Numbered from the stretch's first letter, positions 9,003-18,264 are shown. The stretch is 64,000 bases of DNA from CAYYFX01 sp964571855 (GCA_964571855.1 CAZNDO010000009.1:1-64000), one strand, 5' to 3'. The notes: generated by a model from the sequence alone, not told the origin. Program-made: numbers and translations.

Positions 9003-10918
9003 TGGCGGAGCCGATGGACACCCTGGCGACGGGGGCCGCGGGCACCGCGGCCGCGAAGCGCGTGGCGCACCACATCGTGGAGATCGTGAGCGACTCCGGC
9101 GAGGGCGCGCAGAAGGCGGGGCAGACGTTCGGCGCGGTGAGCGCGAAGATGGGGAACGGCGTCTGGACCGTGGAGATCATCCCCGCCGAGATCAAGCCGC
9201 CGGCGCGCTCCCGCGCGGGCGCCAGCGGGATCCGCATCCGCCTGGGCTCGCACGAGGTCACGAACATGGGCGACGAGGCGGACCTCGTCGTGGCGTTCAA
9301 CGAGCAGGTGCTGTACGGGCGCATCGACCAGCACGCGTACAAGAAGGGCACCATCGTCCTGCTGGAGAGCGCGTGGGCGGACGACCCGGTCCCGGAGATC
9401 CGCCGCCAGTACGCCGAGGCCGTGAAGGACTTCGAGGCGCTGGGTCTCGTGGTCCGGCCGCTCGCCATGACCGAGGCCTGCAAGAGGATCGTGGAGAACC
9501 CGCGCGTCGGGAAGAACATGTTCGTCGTGGGCATGCTGTCGTGGCTGTACCAGCGGGACATGCAGAAGGTCCTGGACGAGGTGGCGTTCATCTTCCAGCG
9601 CAAGGGCGAGAAGGTGATCGCCACGAACCACGCGCTGATCCACGCCGGCTACGAGTTCGCCCGCGAGCAGCTCGGCTTCTGCTTCGAGGTCCCGCCGTGG
9701 AAGTCCGGCGTGCCCATGATCGTCATGAACGGGAACCAGGCGGTGGGCCTGGGCGTGATGGCGGCGGGCATGGAGCTCGTGGCCATGTACCCGATCACGC
9801 CGGCCACGTCCGCGTCGCACTACCTCGCCGGCGTCTTCCAGGACGTGGGCGGCTTCCTGCACCAGGCCGAGGACGAGATCGCGGCCGTCGGCTTCGCCAT
9901 CGGTGCGTCGTACGCGGGCAAGACCGCGTGCACGATCACCTCGGGCCCCGGCCTCGCGCTCAAGACCGAGTTCGTGGGGCTGGCCGTGATGGCGGAGATC
10001 CCGCTGGTGATCGTCGTCGTGCAGCGCGGCGGTCCGAGCACCGGCCTGCCCACGAAGGTGGAGCAGGGCGAGCTGCTGCCGGCGATCTTCGGCGAGCCCG
10101 GCGACGCGCCGAAGATCGTGATCGCCGCCGCGACCATCGAGGAGTGCTTCCACTTCATGATCACCGCCCGCAAGCTCGCGGAGGAGTTCCGCGGCCCGGT
10201 CATGGTGCTCACGGACGCGAACCTCGCCACGGGCGTGGCGCCCTTCCCGCGACCGGAGCCCACGGCCGACTGGCTGGCGCCGCCGATCGACCAGTCCCCG
10301 TGGAGGAAGGGCACGCCGCCGTACGACTGGGATCCGCGCACGGGCCTCTCCACGCGACCCATCCCCGGGCAGCCGGGCGGCGAGTTCGTGCTCACCGGCC
10401 TCGCGCACACGAACTGGAGCAAGGTGGCGTACGACCCGGACTCGAACCAGCGCGGCTGCGACATGCGCAGCCGCAAGCTCGCGGCGATGCGCGCCACGCT
10501 GAGCCCGCCGGAAGTGCACGGCGACCCCGACGGCGACCTCCTGGTGGTGGGCTGGGGCTCCACGCTCGGCGCGATCACCGAGGCGGTGGACCGCGCCCGG
10601 GCCGAGGGGCACCGGGTGTCGTCCACGCACCTGCGGTTCGTGTCGCCGCTGCCGCCCGGGCTGGAGGAGATCTTCGCACGGTTCCGGCAGGTGCTCACGG
10701 TGGAGATCAACTACGGCGACGCGCCGGACGCGCCGCTGATCAACGAGTCCTCGCGCCGCCGCGCGCAGATGGCGAAGCTGCTGCGCAGCCGGACGCTGGT
10801 GGACGTGGACTCCTGGTCCAACGTGCATGGCCAGCCGCTGCGCCCCGGGATGATCCACGAGGAGATCGTACGGCGGGTCACGGCGATGAACGCGGTGGCC
10901 GCGGAGCGAGGTGCGTGA
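9002..10918 (+). CDS. 2-oxoacid:ferredoxin oxidoreductase, fused gamma-alpha subunit
   Basis: A 638-residue subunit of a 2-oxoglutarate/pyruvate:ferredoxin oxidoreductase, which interconverts a 2-oxoacid plus CoA with acyl-CoA, CO2 and reduced ferredoxin. Residues about 17-215 are the gamma domain (IVSDSGEGAQKAGQTFG, VAFNEQVLYGRI). From about 239 comes the alpha/pyrimidine-binding domain (GNQAVGLGVMAAGMELVAMYPITPATSASHYLA, ITSGPGLALKTEFVGLAVMAEIPLVIV). A C-terminal transketolase-like domain has VVGWGSTLGAITEAVDRARAEG. The gamma-before-alpha fusion is the KorA-like arrangement. It is coupled at both ends, by TGATG with the hemerythrin-like gene and by TGATG with the beta gene. Substrate choice (2-oxoglutarate or pyruvate) is not decided by sequence reading alone. 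Confidence 0.92.
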   Translation: MAEPMDTLATGAAGTAAAKRVAHHIVEIVSDSGEGAQKAGQTFGAVSAKMGNGVWTVEIIPAEIKPPARSRAGASGIRIRLGSHEVTNMGDEADLVVAFNEQVLYGRIDQHAYKKGTIVLLESAWADDPVPEIRRQYAEAVKDFEALGLVVRPLAMTEACKRIVENPRVGKNMFVVGMLSWLYQRDMQKVLDEVAFIFQRKGEKVIATNHALIHAGYEFAREQLGFCFEVPPWKSGVPMIVMNGNQAVGLGVMAAGMELVAMYPITPATSASHYLAGVFQDVGGFLHQAEDEIAAVGFAIGASYAGKTACTITSGPGLALKTEFVGLAVMAEIPLVIVVVQRGGPSTGLPTKVEQGELLPAIFGEPGDAPKIVIAAATIEECFHFMITARKLAEEFRGPVMVLTDANLATGVAPFPRPEPTADWLAPPIDQSPWRKGTPPYDWDPRTGLSTRPIPGQPGGEFVLTGLAHTNWSKVAYDPDSNQRGCDMRSRKLAAMRATLSPPEVHGDPDGDLLVVGWGSTLGAITEAVDRARAEGHRVSSTHLRFVSPLPPGLEEIFARFRQVLTVEINYGDAPDAPLINESSRRRAQMAKLLRSRTLVDVDSWSNVHGQPLRPGMIHEEIVRRVTAMNAVAAERGA

Positions 10919-11871
10919 TGTTCGGACTGCGCGACGACTGGGATGTGGACCTCCCCCCGCGGTACTTCACGCTGGAGGACTACGAGGGCGGGGTGGCCCG
11001 GTGGTGCCCGGGCTGCGGGGACCTCGCGGTGCTGACCGCGGTGCAGAGGATCTGCCGCGACGAGCAGCTGGATCCGTCGAAGGTCGTGTCGGTGTCCGGG
11101 ATCGGCTGCTCCAGCCGGTTCCCGCACTACATGAAGACCTACGGGTTCCACGGCCTGCACGGCCGGGCGCTGCCCGTGGCGTGCGGGATCAAGGCCCGCC
11201 GCCCCGACCTCACGATCTGGGTGGCCACCGGCGACGGGGACTGCTGCTCCATCGGCGCCGGGCACTGGGTGCACGCCACGCGGTACAACATGGACATGAC
11301 CGTGATGCTCTTCGACAACGCGGTCTACGGCCTGACGAAGAACCAGACCTCGCCCACGAGCCCCCCGGGCCTGCACACGAACACGCACCCGCGCGGCGCC
11401 TTCCTGCCGCCGTTGAACCCGATCAGCGCCACCCTGGGGTTCACGAACGCGTCGTTCGTCGCGCAGACCGTGGACTGGAACCCCATGCATCTGTACGCCA
11501 CGCTGCGCGAGGCGTACCGGCACAAGGGGATGAGCTTCGTCCGCATCCTGCAGCGCTGTCCCACGTACACGCATCACCTGTTCGAGGAGATCCAGAACGA
11601 CCCGTCGAGGATCCTCCTGATGACCCACGAGCGGGGCGTGCCCGCGGACGATGCCGTGAAGCGCCTGTACAAGAACCGCGTGGAGCACGACCCGTCGAAC
11701 CTCTCCGAGGCGCGCGATCTCGCGGAGCGCACGGACATGGTCCCCATCGGGATCTTCCTGCGGGACGAGACGCGGCCCAGGCTCGAGGAGTTCTCGATCG
11801 CGGGGATGGACATGACCGTGGACGCGAAGCTCGCCGCGTTGAACAAGGAGATCGATCGCTTCCTCGTCTGA
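10918..11871 (+). CDS. 2-oxoacid:ferredoxin oxidoreductase, beta subunit
   Basis: A 317-residue thiamine-diphosphate and [4Fe-4S]-binding subunit. Cluster cysteines are in RWCPGCGDLAVL (Cys30, Cys33) and GIGCSSRFPHY (Cys64), with another in LQRCPTYTHH. The TPP/Mg motif is GDGDCCSIGAGHWVHATRYNMD (from about residue 105), ending in LFDNAVYGLTKNQTSPTS. The length suits KorB/PorB-type subunits. Its ATG overlaps the alpha stop (TGATG). With the fused gamma-alpha subunit it makes a complete two-gene enzyme; a ferredoxin-bearing protein follows 20 nt later. Confidence 0.94.
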   Translation: MFGLRDDWDVDLPPRYFTLEDYEGGVARWCPGCGDLAVLTAVQRICRDEQLDPSKVVSVSGIGCSSRFPHYMKTYGFHGLHGRALPVACGIKARRPDLTIWVATGDGDCCSIGAGHWVHATRYNMDMTVMLFDNAVYGLTKNQTSPTSPPGLHTNTHPRGAFLPPLNPISATLGFTNASFVAQTVDWNPMHLYATLREAYRHKGMSFVRILQRCPTYTHHLFEEIQNDPSRILLMTHERGVPADDAVKRLYKNRVEHDPSNLSEARDLAERTDMVPIGIFLRDETRPRLEEFSIAGMDMTVDAKLAALNKEIDRFLV

Positions 11872-11890
11872 GCGAGGTACGGAGTCCGCC

Positions 11891-14257
11891 ATGCCGAACG
11901 CCCCCGGAACCGGAGAGATGCAGGCGAAGGACCGAACGGCGGACGCCGGCGCGCCCGCGGCCGCGCTGGACCTGCGCGGCTTCCACCTGCGGGGGGCCGC
12001 GGACTCCGGGGATCCGTTGCCGGCGGGATTCCTCCCGCGGAGCCTGCACCGGCTGCGGGATCCGGAGCGCATCCGCACGGATTGGCCGCTCGTGCTGCCG
12101 GACGCGCCGGAGGGGGACGTGCGGTTCCTGGGGCTGCCGGACGCGCTGAAGGCCGCGGCGGAGCGCTCGGGCGGCGGACGGACCCTGCGCGACAACCTCG
12201 CGCGCGCGGAGCGGCAGATCCGACGCGCCATGAACGGCGCCGGGGACGCGGCCGCCGTCGCGCTCGTGCTGGACGAGGCCGGCCGCGCGGTCCGCGCCGA
12301 GCTGCAACTGGGACCGGAGAGCGACCGGGAGCTGGAGCGCGAGTGGCGTGCGCTGACGGACGCCATGCCCGCCGGCCGGTTGCTCCCGTTCTCGGCCACG
12401 TCGCCGCTCGTGCTGTTCGCCCGCGCGGCGGCGGACCGCGTGCGCCCCGGGCGCGACGCCCTGCGCCGCGAGGCGCAGCACCTGCGCGCCGCCCTCGAGT
12501 CCCTGCTCGAGGCGGAGCGCGCACGGCAGCGATCCCGGGATCCGGAGGCGCTGCGCGACGCGGTGGGGACCGCGGGCAGCGGCCTCGTGGACCCGTCGCG
12601 GCTGGCGGAGTTGCTGGGGCCGCCGCGCGGCGCCGAGCGCATGGAGCCGGAGCGCGACCTGCGCATCCGCGAGACGCTGCTGGTGCTGGAGCACGGGGTG
12701 GCCGCGCTGGAGTCGCCGGTCGTCGTCCTCGTGCACGACGGTTCGCTGGACGGCCTGGCCGCCGCCGGCGAGGGCGTCGCCCTGCAGGTGAAGGGCGACC
12801 CGTGCGAAGGGGCGCTGGAGTTCGCGCGCGCGGAGGCGGAGCGCTGGACGGACTTCTTCCGGGCCCTGCGCGTGGCGCGCCTGGAGGCGGCCGGCCGCTT
12901 CGACCCGCTGCGGCACGTGCCCTGGATGGCGGAGTTCTCCGCGGCCGCGTTCTCGCGCGAGGAGCGCGCGCTCCTGCCTGTCTTCGTGGCGTTCGACTCG
13001 GCGGATCACGTGGCCGGGCGCGGCATGGCGTCGCTTTCCCGGCTGCTCCGCTCCGGGCTGGTCGTGCACGCGATCGTGCCCGTGCACCCCGGACGCGATC
13101 CGGGGGAGCCGGGGCACGCGCCCATCTCGGGGCACCGTCTCGAGCTCGGCTACTTCGGCGTCGGGCACCGCTCGGCCTTCGTGCAGCAGTCGTCCGCGTC
13201 CCATCCCGCGCACCTGGTGGAAGGCTTCCGCCGCGCGCTCGCGGCGCCGCGGCCGGGCCTGCACGTCCTGGCGGCGGCCGGCGTCTCGGCCGACGGGATG
13301 CCGGACTGGCTGCGCAGCGGCGCCGCGCTGGAGGGCCGCGCCCACCCGTTCTTCCGGTACGACCCGGAGGCCGGCCACACGTGGTCCGGTCGCATGGACT
13401 TCGGCGGGAACCCCGAGCCCGAGCAGGACTGGCCGTTCCACGATGCGGACGGCGGGCGCGCCGAGTTCACGTTCGCCGACTTCGCGTTGACCGACCCGGC
13501 GCTCGTCACGGAGTTCCGCGCGGTCTCCGGCGACGCCGCCGCCCCCGAGCTGCTCGAGGTCCCGCAATGGCTTGCGCTGTCCGACGACGAGGCGGTGCGC
13601 AAGATCCCGTTCGTGCACGCGGTGGACCCGGAGGGCAAGGCGCGCCGGGTCGTGATCACGCGGCGACTGGCCGCCGCCTGCGCGGAGCGGCGGGACTTCT
13701 GGCGCACGCTGCAGGAGCTGGCCGGGATCCGCAACGAGTACGTGCGGGAGGCCGTGCAGCGCGCGCTCGCCGACGCGGCGGCGCATCACGCCGAGGAGCT
13801 GGCGCTGGCGAAGCGCGACGCCGCGGGCATGGCGATGCAGGCGCTCGCGCGCCGGCTGCTGGAGCTGGACGCGGGCGGAGGGGCGTGGACGGCGCCCGCG
13901 GGCGCGCCGCCGGCGGCACCCGAGGTACCCGCGGCGGGAGGCGCAGCGTCGGTCCCAGCGGCAGCCGGCGCGGCCCCTGCCGCGGCGTCCGCTCCCCGCG
14001 CGGGCGGCGCCGAGGCCCCGTGGGTGGACTCCGCGCTCTGCACCACGTGCAACGAGTGCATCAACATCAACCCGCAGATGTTCCGGTACAACGCGGACAA
14101 GCAGGCCACGATCGCGGACGCATCGAAGGGCACGTTCCTGCAGCTCGTGAAGGCGGCGGAGAAGTGCCCGGCCAAGTGCATCCATCCGGGCGATCCGTTG
14201 AACCCGTCGGAGCCCAACCTGGACGCCCTGAAGAAGCGCGCGGCCGTCTTCGGCTGA
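11891..14257 (+). CDS. Large protein with degenerate PFOR-like segment and C-terminal ferredoxin domain
   Basis: A 788-residue protein of the oxidoreductase operon, starting 19 nt after the beta subunit. Residues 1-360 match nothing I recognise. Residues about 363-490 resemble the C-terminal part of the NifJ/PFOR thiamine domain (RSGLVVHAIVPVHP, ELGYFGVGHRSAFVQQ, HPFFRYDPEAG), but the GDGxxYDIG TPP-binding signature is absent. An Ala/Pro-rich linker (about 655-705) leads to a ferredoxin domain with Cys717, Cys720, Cys723, Cys759 and Cys763 (ALCTTCNECIN, EKCPAKCIHPG). It may be the dedicated electron acceptor of the oxidoreductase, with the old catalytic fold used as a docking platform. The ferredoxin part is sure; the PFOR relation is my reading of the pattern. 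Confidence 0.75.
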   Translation: MPNAPGTGEMQAKDRTADAGAPAAALDLRGFHLRGAADSGDPLPAGFLPRSLHRLRDPERIRTDWPLVLPDAPEGDVRFLGLPDALKAAAERSGGGRTLRDNLARAERQIRRAMNGAGDAAAVALVLDEAGRAVRAELQLGPESDRELEREWRALTDAMPAGRLLPFSATSPLVLFARAAADRVRPGRDALRREAQHLRAALESLLEAERARQRSRDPEALRDAVGTAGSGLVDPSRLAELLGPPRGAERMEPERDLRIRETLLVLEHGVAALESPVVVLVHDGSLDGLAAAGEGVALQVKGDPCEGALEFARAEAERWTDFFRALRVARLEAAGRFDPLRHVPWMAEFSAAAFSREERALLPVFVAFDSADHVAGRGMASLSRLLRSGLVVHAIVPVHPGRDPGEPGHAPISGHRLELGYFGVGHRSAFVQQSSASHPAHLVEGFRRALAAPRPGLHVLAAAGVSADGMPDWLRSGAALEGRAHPFFRYDPEAGHTWSGRMDFGGNPEPEQDWPFHDADGGRAEFTFADFALTDPALVTEFRAVSGDAAAPELLEVPQWLALSDDEAVRKIPFVHAVDPEGKARRVVITRRLAAACAERRDFWRTLQELAGIRNEYVREAVQRALADAAAHHAEELALAKRDAAGMAMQALARRLLELDAGGGAWTAPAGAPPAAPEVPAAGGAASVPAAAGAAPAAASAPRAGGAEAPWVDSALCTTCNECININPQMFRYNADKQATIADASKGTFLQLVKAAEKCPAKCIHPGDPLNPSEPNLDALKKRAAVFG

Positions 14258-14264
14258 CGCTCTG

Positions 14265-14291
14265 CCGGGGTGCCGTTGCGGCGCACCCCGG
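14265..14291 (+). terminator. Hairpin closing the oxidoreductase operon
   Basis: CCGGGGTGC (14265-14273) and GCACCCCGG (14283-14291) form a perfect 9-bp stem with a 9-nt loop, starting 8 nt after the ferredoxin-fusion stop. It separates that operon from the TPR gene at 14312. No U-tract follows. Confidence 0.55.
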
Positions 14292-14311
14292 ACATGGGTC
14301 AGACTGCCGGT

Positions 14312-15172
14312 ATGGATCCCGCCGGCCGAACCTCCCTCGCGTCCCGCCCGCGCCGGCTCGCGTTCGCCGCCGTCCTCGGCGCGGCGCTCGCCCTGCTGCC
14401 GCGCGGTCTCCCGGCCCACCCTCCCGAGGCCGCCGCCATCGACGCGCTGACGGCCGCGCTCCGGATGACGCCGTCCGACGTGGACATGCGGAGTCGACGG
14501 GCCGAGCTCCGGATGGCTGCCGGGGATCTCGCGGGGGCGGAGGACGACTACGCCTTCGTGCTGCGCGTCGTTCCGGCGCACCGCGACGCCGCGCTGGGAC
14601 GCGTCGAGGTGGCGCGTCGCAGCTCCCGGCCGGACGAGGCGTTCCGGCGCGCCGACGCCTTCGTCGTGCTGCACCCGCTCGACCCCGCGGGCTGGCGCGC
14701 CCGCGGACGGACCCTCCGGGATCTGGGCTTCCCGGGAGCGGCGGCCCGCTCGCTCGACCGGTCGCTCGCCCTGGAGCCCCATCCGGCTCCGGAGGACTTC
14801 CTGGAGCGTGCCGAGCTCGCCCGCGCGGAGGGTCGACCCGCGGTGGCGGCGGCCGTCCTCTCGCTGGGGATCCGGCGACTCGGCGATGTCCCGTCCCTCC
14901 GCTGGAAGCTGGCCGGGATCGCCGCGGCGCACGGACGGCTCGCCCTGGCGCTTGCCCAGGTCGAGCGCACGCTCCCGCGCGGCGGCCACCCGGCGCACGT
15001 GGCGCTGCGCCGCGGCGAGCTCCTGGCGAGCGCGGGGCGCGTGCTGGATGCCTGCGCGGAGTGGACGGTCGCCCTCGAGGAGCTGGAGGGCTCCCCGGCC
15101 GCGCCCACGCCGGAGGCCCGGAGGCTGCGCGGCCTCCTGCGCGCGCGGCTCGCCGGAACGGGGGACTCGTGA
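14312..15172 (+). CDS. Exported TPR-like repeat protein
   Basis: A 286-residue protein with an N-terminal Sec-type segment (SRPRRLAFAAVLGAALALLPRGLPA). The rest is a run of degenerate tetratricopeptide-like helical pairs: AIDALTAALRMTPSDVDMRSRRAELRMAAGDLAGAEDDYAFVL repeats in spirit through to LASAGRVLDACAEWTVALEELEG. The start is uncertain, since an in-frame ATG 18 nt upstream also exists and neither has a strong ribosome site. Its stop overlaps the GTG of the metallophosphatase gene, so the two are probably made together. TPR proteins are scaffolds; the partner is not evident but could be the phosphatase. Confidence 0.72.
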   Translation: MDPAGRTSLASRPRRLAFAAVLGAALALLPRGLPAHPPEAAAIDALTAALRMTPSDVDMRSRRAELRMAAGDLAGAEDDYAFVLRVVPAHRDAALGRVEVARRSSRPDEAFRRADAFVVLHPLDPAGWRARGRTLRDLGFPGAAARSLDRSLALEPHPAPEDFLERAELARAEGRPAVAAAVLSLGIRRLGDVPSLRWKLAGIAAAHGRLALALAQVERTLPRGGHPAHVALRRGELLASAGRVLDACAEWTVALEELEGSPAAPTPEARRLRGLLRARLAGTGDS

Positions 15173-16779
15173 TCCGGGCGGCGATCGCGATGGCCGGCCT
15201 CGCCGGCCTGCTGGCGACCGGTGCAGCCGGTGCGGTCCAGGTGACGCGCGGACCCTACCTGCAGCTCGGGGGCCCCGACCGGATCACCATCCGCTGGCGC
15301 ACGGATCTCCCCACGGACTCCTGCGTGGACTACGGCGTGGTTCCGTCCGCGCTGAGCATCCGGCGCCGGGACGGGGCGCCCACGACGGAGCACGAGATCA
15401 CGCTGACCGGCCTGCGTCCCGGGACCGAGTACTTCTATGCCGTCGGGTCCGCCGCGGAACCGCTCGCGGGCGGCGACGACGCGCACTCGTTCGTGACCGC
15501 ACCCCCTGCGGGCGCCGTCCGCCCCGTCCGGATCTGGGCGATCGGGGACTCGGGACAGCCGGGTCCGGGGGCGAACCGCGTGCGGGACGCGTTCCTCGCG
15601 CATGCCGCCGGGAGCGGCGCGGACGTCTGGCTGATGCTGGGGGACAACGCCTACACCACCGGCACCGACGCGCAGTACCAGGCCGCCGTCTTCGACACGT
15701 ACGCGGGCCTGCTGCGGAACACGGTGCTGTGGCCCACGCGCGGCAACCACGACGTGCTGCACGCCGGGCCGGCCAACGACTACTACGACATCTTCACGCT
15801 GCCGGCGCAGGGCGAGGCCGGCGGCGTCGCCTCGGGCACGGAAGCGTACTGGTCCTTCGACCGGGCGAACGTGCACTTCGTCTGTCTCGACTCGGAGGGC
15901 AGCGACCGGTCTCCCGCCGGCGCCATGGCCACCTGGCTCCAGCTCGACCTCGCGGCCACCTCGCAGCCGTGGATCATCGCGTACTGGCACCATCCCCCGT
16001 ACACGAAGGGCACGCACGACTCGGACAACGTGAGCGACAGCGGCGGACGGATGCGGGACATGCGGGCGAACTTCCTGCCGATCCTGGAGGCGCACGGCGT
16101 GGACCTCGTGCTGGCGGGCCACAGCCACGCATACGAGCGGTCCGTCCTGCTGGACGGCCACTACGGATCATCCGGGACGCTGCTGCCCGGGCACGTGATC
16201 GACCGCGGGGACGGCGATCCGCTGGGCGAGGGGGCCTACCGCAAGCCCACCTTCGGAGCGTCACCCCACGAGGGCGCCGTGTACGCCGTGGCGGGAAGCT
16301 CGTCGAAGGCGGAGGGCGGGGCGCTCGACCATCCGGTCATGGTGACCTCGCTCAACGCGCTCGGATCCATGGTCATCGACGTGCACGGGGACACCATGGA
16401 TGCCGCGTTCCTCGACGCGGACGGCGCCGTGCGGGACCGCTTCCGCCTCGTCAAGGGGAACGGGCCCACCGCGATTCCCTCCGGAGCGCCGGCGGCGTCG
16501 CTGTCGCTCGACGCCCCGTCTCCCAACCCGTTCCGGTCGGACGTGCACGCGGTGCTCCGGATGGCGCGTCCGGGGGTCGTGCGCCTCGAAGTGCTGGACG
16601 TCTCCGGCCGCAGGATCGCCACGCTGCGCGACGGTCCGGCGCCGGCGGGCGTCACGGCGGTCCGCTGGGACGGTCGCGACCGGCGGGGCAACGCGGTCGC
16701 GCCGGGCACGTACTTCCTGCGCCTCCACGCGCACGGCGAGACCCGGGTGCGGAAGGTCGTGCGCGCGCCCGCGGGGTGA
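15169..16779 (+). CDS. Secreted metallophosphoesterase (purple acid phosphatase-like) with FlgD-like C-terminus
   Basis: A 536-residue exported phosphatase. It has a signal peptide (1-22) and a fibronectin-like N-terminal domain of the purple acid phosphatase type (about 23-112, VTRGPYLQLGGPDRITIRWRT). The calcineurin-like core (about 118-400) has the metal-ligand blocks AIGDSGQ, MLGDNAY, TRGNHD, YWHHPPY and AGHSHAYER. It ends in a FlgD/T9SS-like Ig domain (PNPF, VLDVSGRRI, WDGRDRRGNAVAPGTYFLRL). The GTG start overlaps the TPR stop (GTGA) after GGGGGA. It would release phosphate from extracellular esters; metal content and substrate are inferred from the family. Confidence 0.88.
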   Translation: MIRAAIAMAGLAGLLATGAAGAVQVTRGPYLQLGGPDRITIRWRTDLPTDSCVDYGVVPSALSIRRRDGAPTTEHEITLTGLRPGTEYFYAVGSAAEPLAGGDDAHSFVTAPPAGAVRPVRIWAIGDSGQPGPGANRVRDAFLAHAAGSGADVWLMLGDNAYTTGTDAQYQAAVFDTYAGLLRNTVLWPTRGNHDVLHAGPANDYYDIFTLPAQGEAGGVASGTEAYWSFDRANVHFVCLDSEGSDRSPAGAMATWLQLDLAATSQPWIIAYWHHPPYTKGTHDSDNVSDSGGRMRDMRANFLPILEAHGVDLVLAGHSHAYERSVLLDGHYGSSGTLLPGHVIDRGDGDPLGEGAYRKPTFGASPHEGAVYAVAGSSSKAEGGALDHPVMVTSLNALGSMVIDVHGDTMDAAFLDADGAVRDRFRLVKGNGPTAIPSGAPAASLSLDAPSPNPFRSDVHAVLRMARPGVVRLEVLDVSGRRIATLRDGPAPAGVTAVRWDGRDRRGNAVAPGTYFLRLHAHGETRVRKVVRAPAG

Positions 16780-16786
16780 GTCCGCG

Positions 16787-17419
16787 CTACTCGGAGATCA
16801 CGTTCCCCGTGGCGTCGTCCACGATGACGTCGCCGTCGTACTGCACGGGCGGCGGCTCGTACCCGAAGCGCGACGCCTGATCCTCGAACGATCCGCCGTT
16901 CGTGCCGTCCGTGGTGCCGGTCGTGCCGCCGTCGAGCGGGATCCCGCGCGCCGCCGCCCACGCGGCGCCGTACGTGGCCTCGTCCACCGCACCGGCGAAG
17001 AACGCCACGGTGACGTCCTCGGCTCCCGCCCACACCAGGTCGGAGAACTCCAGGAAGGCGTCCACGGTGGCATCGGCATCCGTGCCGGTGGCGCTCGCGC
17101 GCAGGGCCGGCGCGCTGTGCGCCGCGTTCGCCACGAAGGCCTGCACGTCCGCGCCGAGATACGGCCACGCCTCCTCGAAGAAGCGCAGGATCCGGGGGTT
17201 CGCCGAGGCGTCGAGGCGCGCCGGCTCGCCGGCGTCCTCCAGGAGGAGGTTGAAGCCCCACACCGTGAAATCGCACAGGGCATCGACGTCCGCCTGCGTG
17301 ACGGCGCCGTCCCCCGCGCCGGGGACCTCGTACAGCACGGCGGACGGGCCGGCGGTCGCCGGGCCGGCCAGGAGTGCGGCCGCGCCGGCGGCCATCGCGA
17401 AGGGTAGGGCTGCTCCCAC
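16787..17419 (-). CDS. Small secreted protein of unknown function
   Basis: A 210-residue protein I do not recognise. GTG start with a good ribosome site (GGAGGTGT, 4 nt away). The N-terminus VGAALPFAMAAGAAALLAGPATA is a Sec signal. The mature part is acidic and mostly helical (DVDALCDFTVWGFNLLLEDAG, NPRILRFFEEAWPYLGADVQAFVAN, ATVDAFLEFSDLVWAGAEDVTVAFFAGAVDEATYGAAWAAARG). A Gly/Thr-rich linker leads to a final short strand pair. It converges on the phosphatase gene with 7 nt between stops. It has neither the FlgD-like domain nor the WGxxK tag found on other secreted proteins here. Confidence 0.65.
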   Translation of the reverse strand: MGAALPFAMAAGAAALLAGPATAGPSAVLYEVPGAGDGAVTQADVDALCDFTVWGFNLLLEDAGEPARLDASANPRILRFFEEAWPYLGADVQAFVANAAHSAPALRASATGTDADATVDAFLEFSDLVWAGAEDVTVAFFAGAVDEATYGAAWAAARGIPLDGGTTGTTDGTNGGSFEDQASRFGYEPPPVQYDGDVIVDDATGNVISE

Positions 17420-17589
17420 GGGACACCTCCGGGTTGCGCGGCACCGTAGCACGCCCGGCGTCCCGGCGGGGCGCCGCCCCCGGTGGGCCGCCGCCCCGCC
17501 GCGCGGTAGAATCCCCCGGCACCCGCGCCGCCGCCGCCGCGGGGAGCGCCTTCGCGGCGCCGGCGGCGGAGCCACGAAAGGGGTCGGAC

Positions 17590-18264
17590 ATGAGCAGGGT
17601 GGGAGTGATCCTCTCCGGCTGCGGCGTGCAGGACGGCTCGGAGATCCACGAAGCGGTCCTCACGCTGCTGGCGATCGACCGCGCGGGCGCGCAGGCGATC
17701 GTGATGGCGCCGGACATCATGCAGGCCGACGTGGTGGACCACCGGACCGGCAAGCCCGCGGGCGAGAAGCGGAACGTGCTCGCGGAGTCCGCCCGGATCG
17801 CGCGCGGCGAGATCCGCGACGTGCGCACGGTGACGGCCGCGGACCTCGACGTGCTCGTGCTGCCCGGCGGGTACGGCGCGGCGAAGAACCTCTCCACGTT
17901 CGCGAGGGACGGCGCGGACTGCACGGTGGACGAGGGCGTCGCGGCGCTCCTGCGCGACATGCATGCGGCCGGGAAGCCCATCGGCGCGCTGTGCGTGGCG
18001 CCCGCCATCCTGGCCCGCATCTTCGGGAAGGACCTCTCGCCGGAGGTCACGATCGGCCGGGACGCGGGGACCGCGGCCGCGATCGAGGCGATGGGCGCGC
18101 AGCACTTCGAGGCGGGTCGCACGGACGTGGTGATCGACGAGGCCAACCGCATCGTCACCACGCCGTGCTACATGCTGCCCACCCGCATCCGCGACGTGGC
18201 GATCGGCGCGGAGAAGGCCGTGCAGGCGCTGCTCGCGCTCGCGGCCGCGCCCGCCGAGCGGTAG
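17590..18264 (+). CDS. elbB: Isoprenoid biosynthesis glyoxalase ElbB (DJ-1/PfpI fold)
   Basis: A 224-residue DJ-1/PfpI-superfamily protein of the ElbB branch. E. coli ElbB has glyoxalase activity and was found by its effect on lycopene yield. Visible are the N-terminal VGVILSGCGVQDGSEIHEAV, the middle block LVLPGGYGAAKNLSTFA and the nucleophile elbow KPIGALCVAPAILARI with the conserved cysteine. The C-terminal TPCYMLPTRIRDVAIGAEKAV is typical of ElbB. AAAGGGG precedes the ATG. A possible TAGAAT -10 box sits at 17507-17512. It converges on the FG-GAP gene with 9 nt between the stops. Confidence 0.88.
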   Translation: MSRVGVILSGCGVQDGSEIHEAVLTLLAIDRAGAQAIVMAPDIMQADVVDHRTGKPAGEKRNVLAESARIARGEIRDVRTVTAADLDVLVLPGGYGAAKNLSTFARDGADCTVDEGVAALLRDMHAAGKPIGALCVAPAILARIFGKDLSPEVTIGRDAGTAAAIEAMGAQHFEAGRTDVVIDEANRIVTTPCYMLPTRIRDVAIGAEKAVQALLALAAAPAER

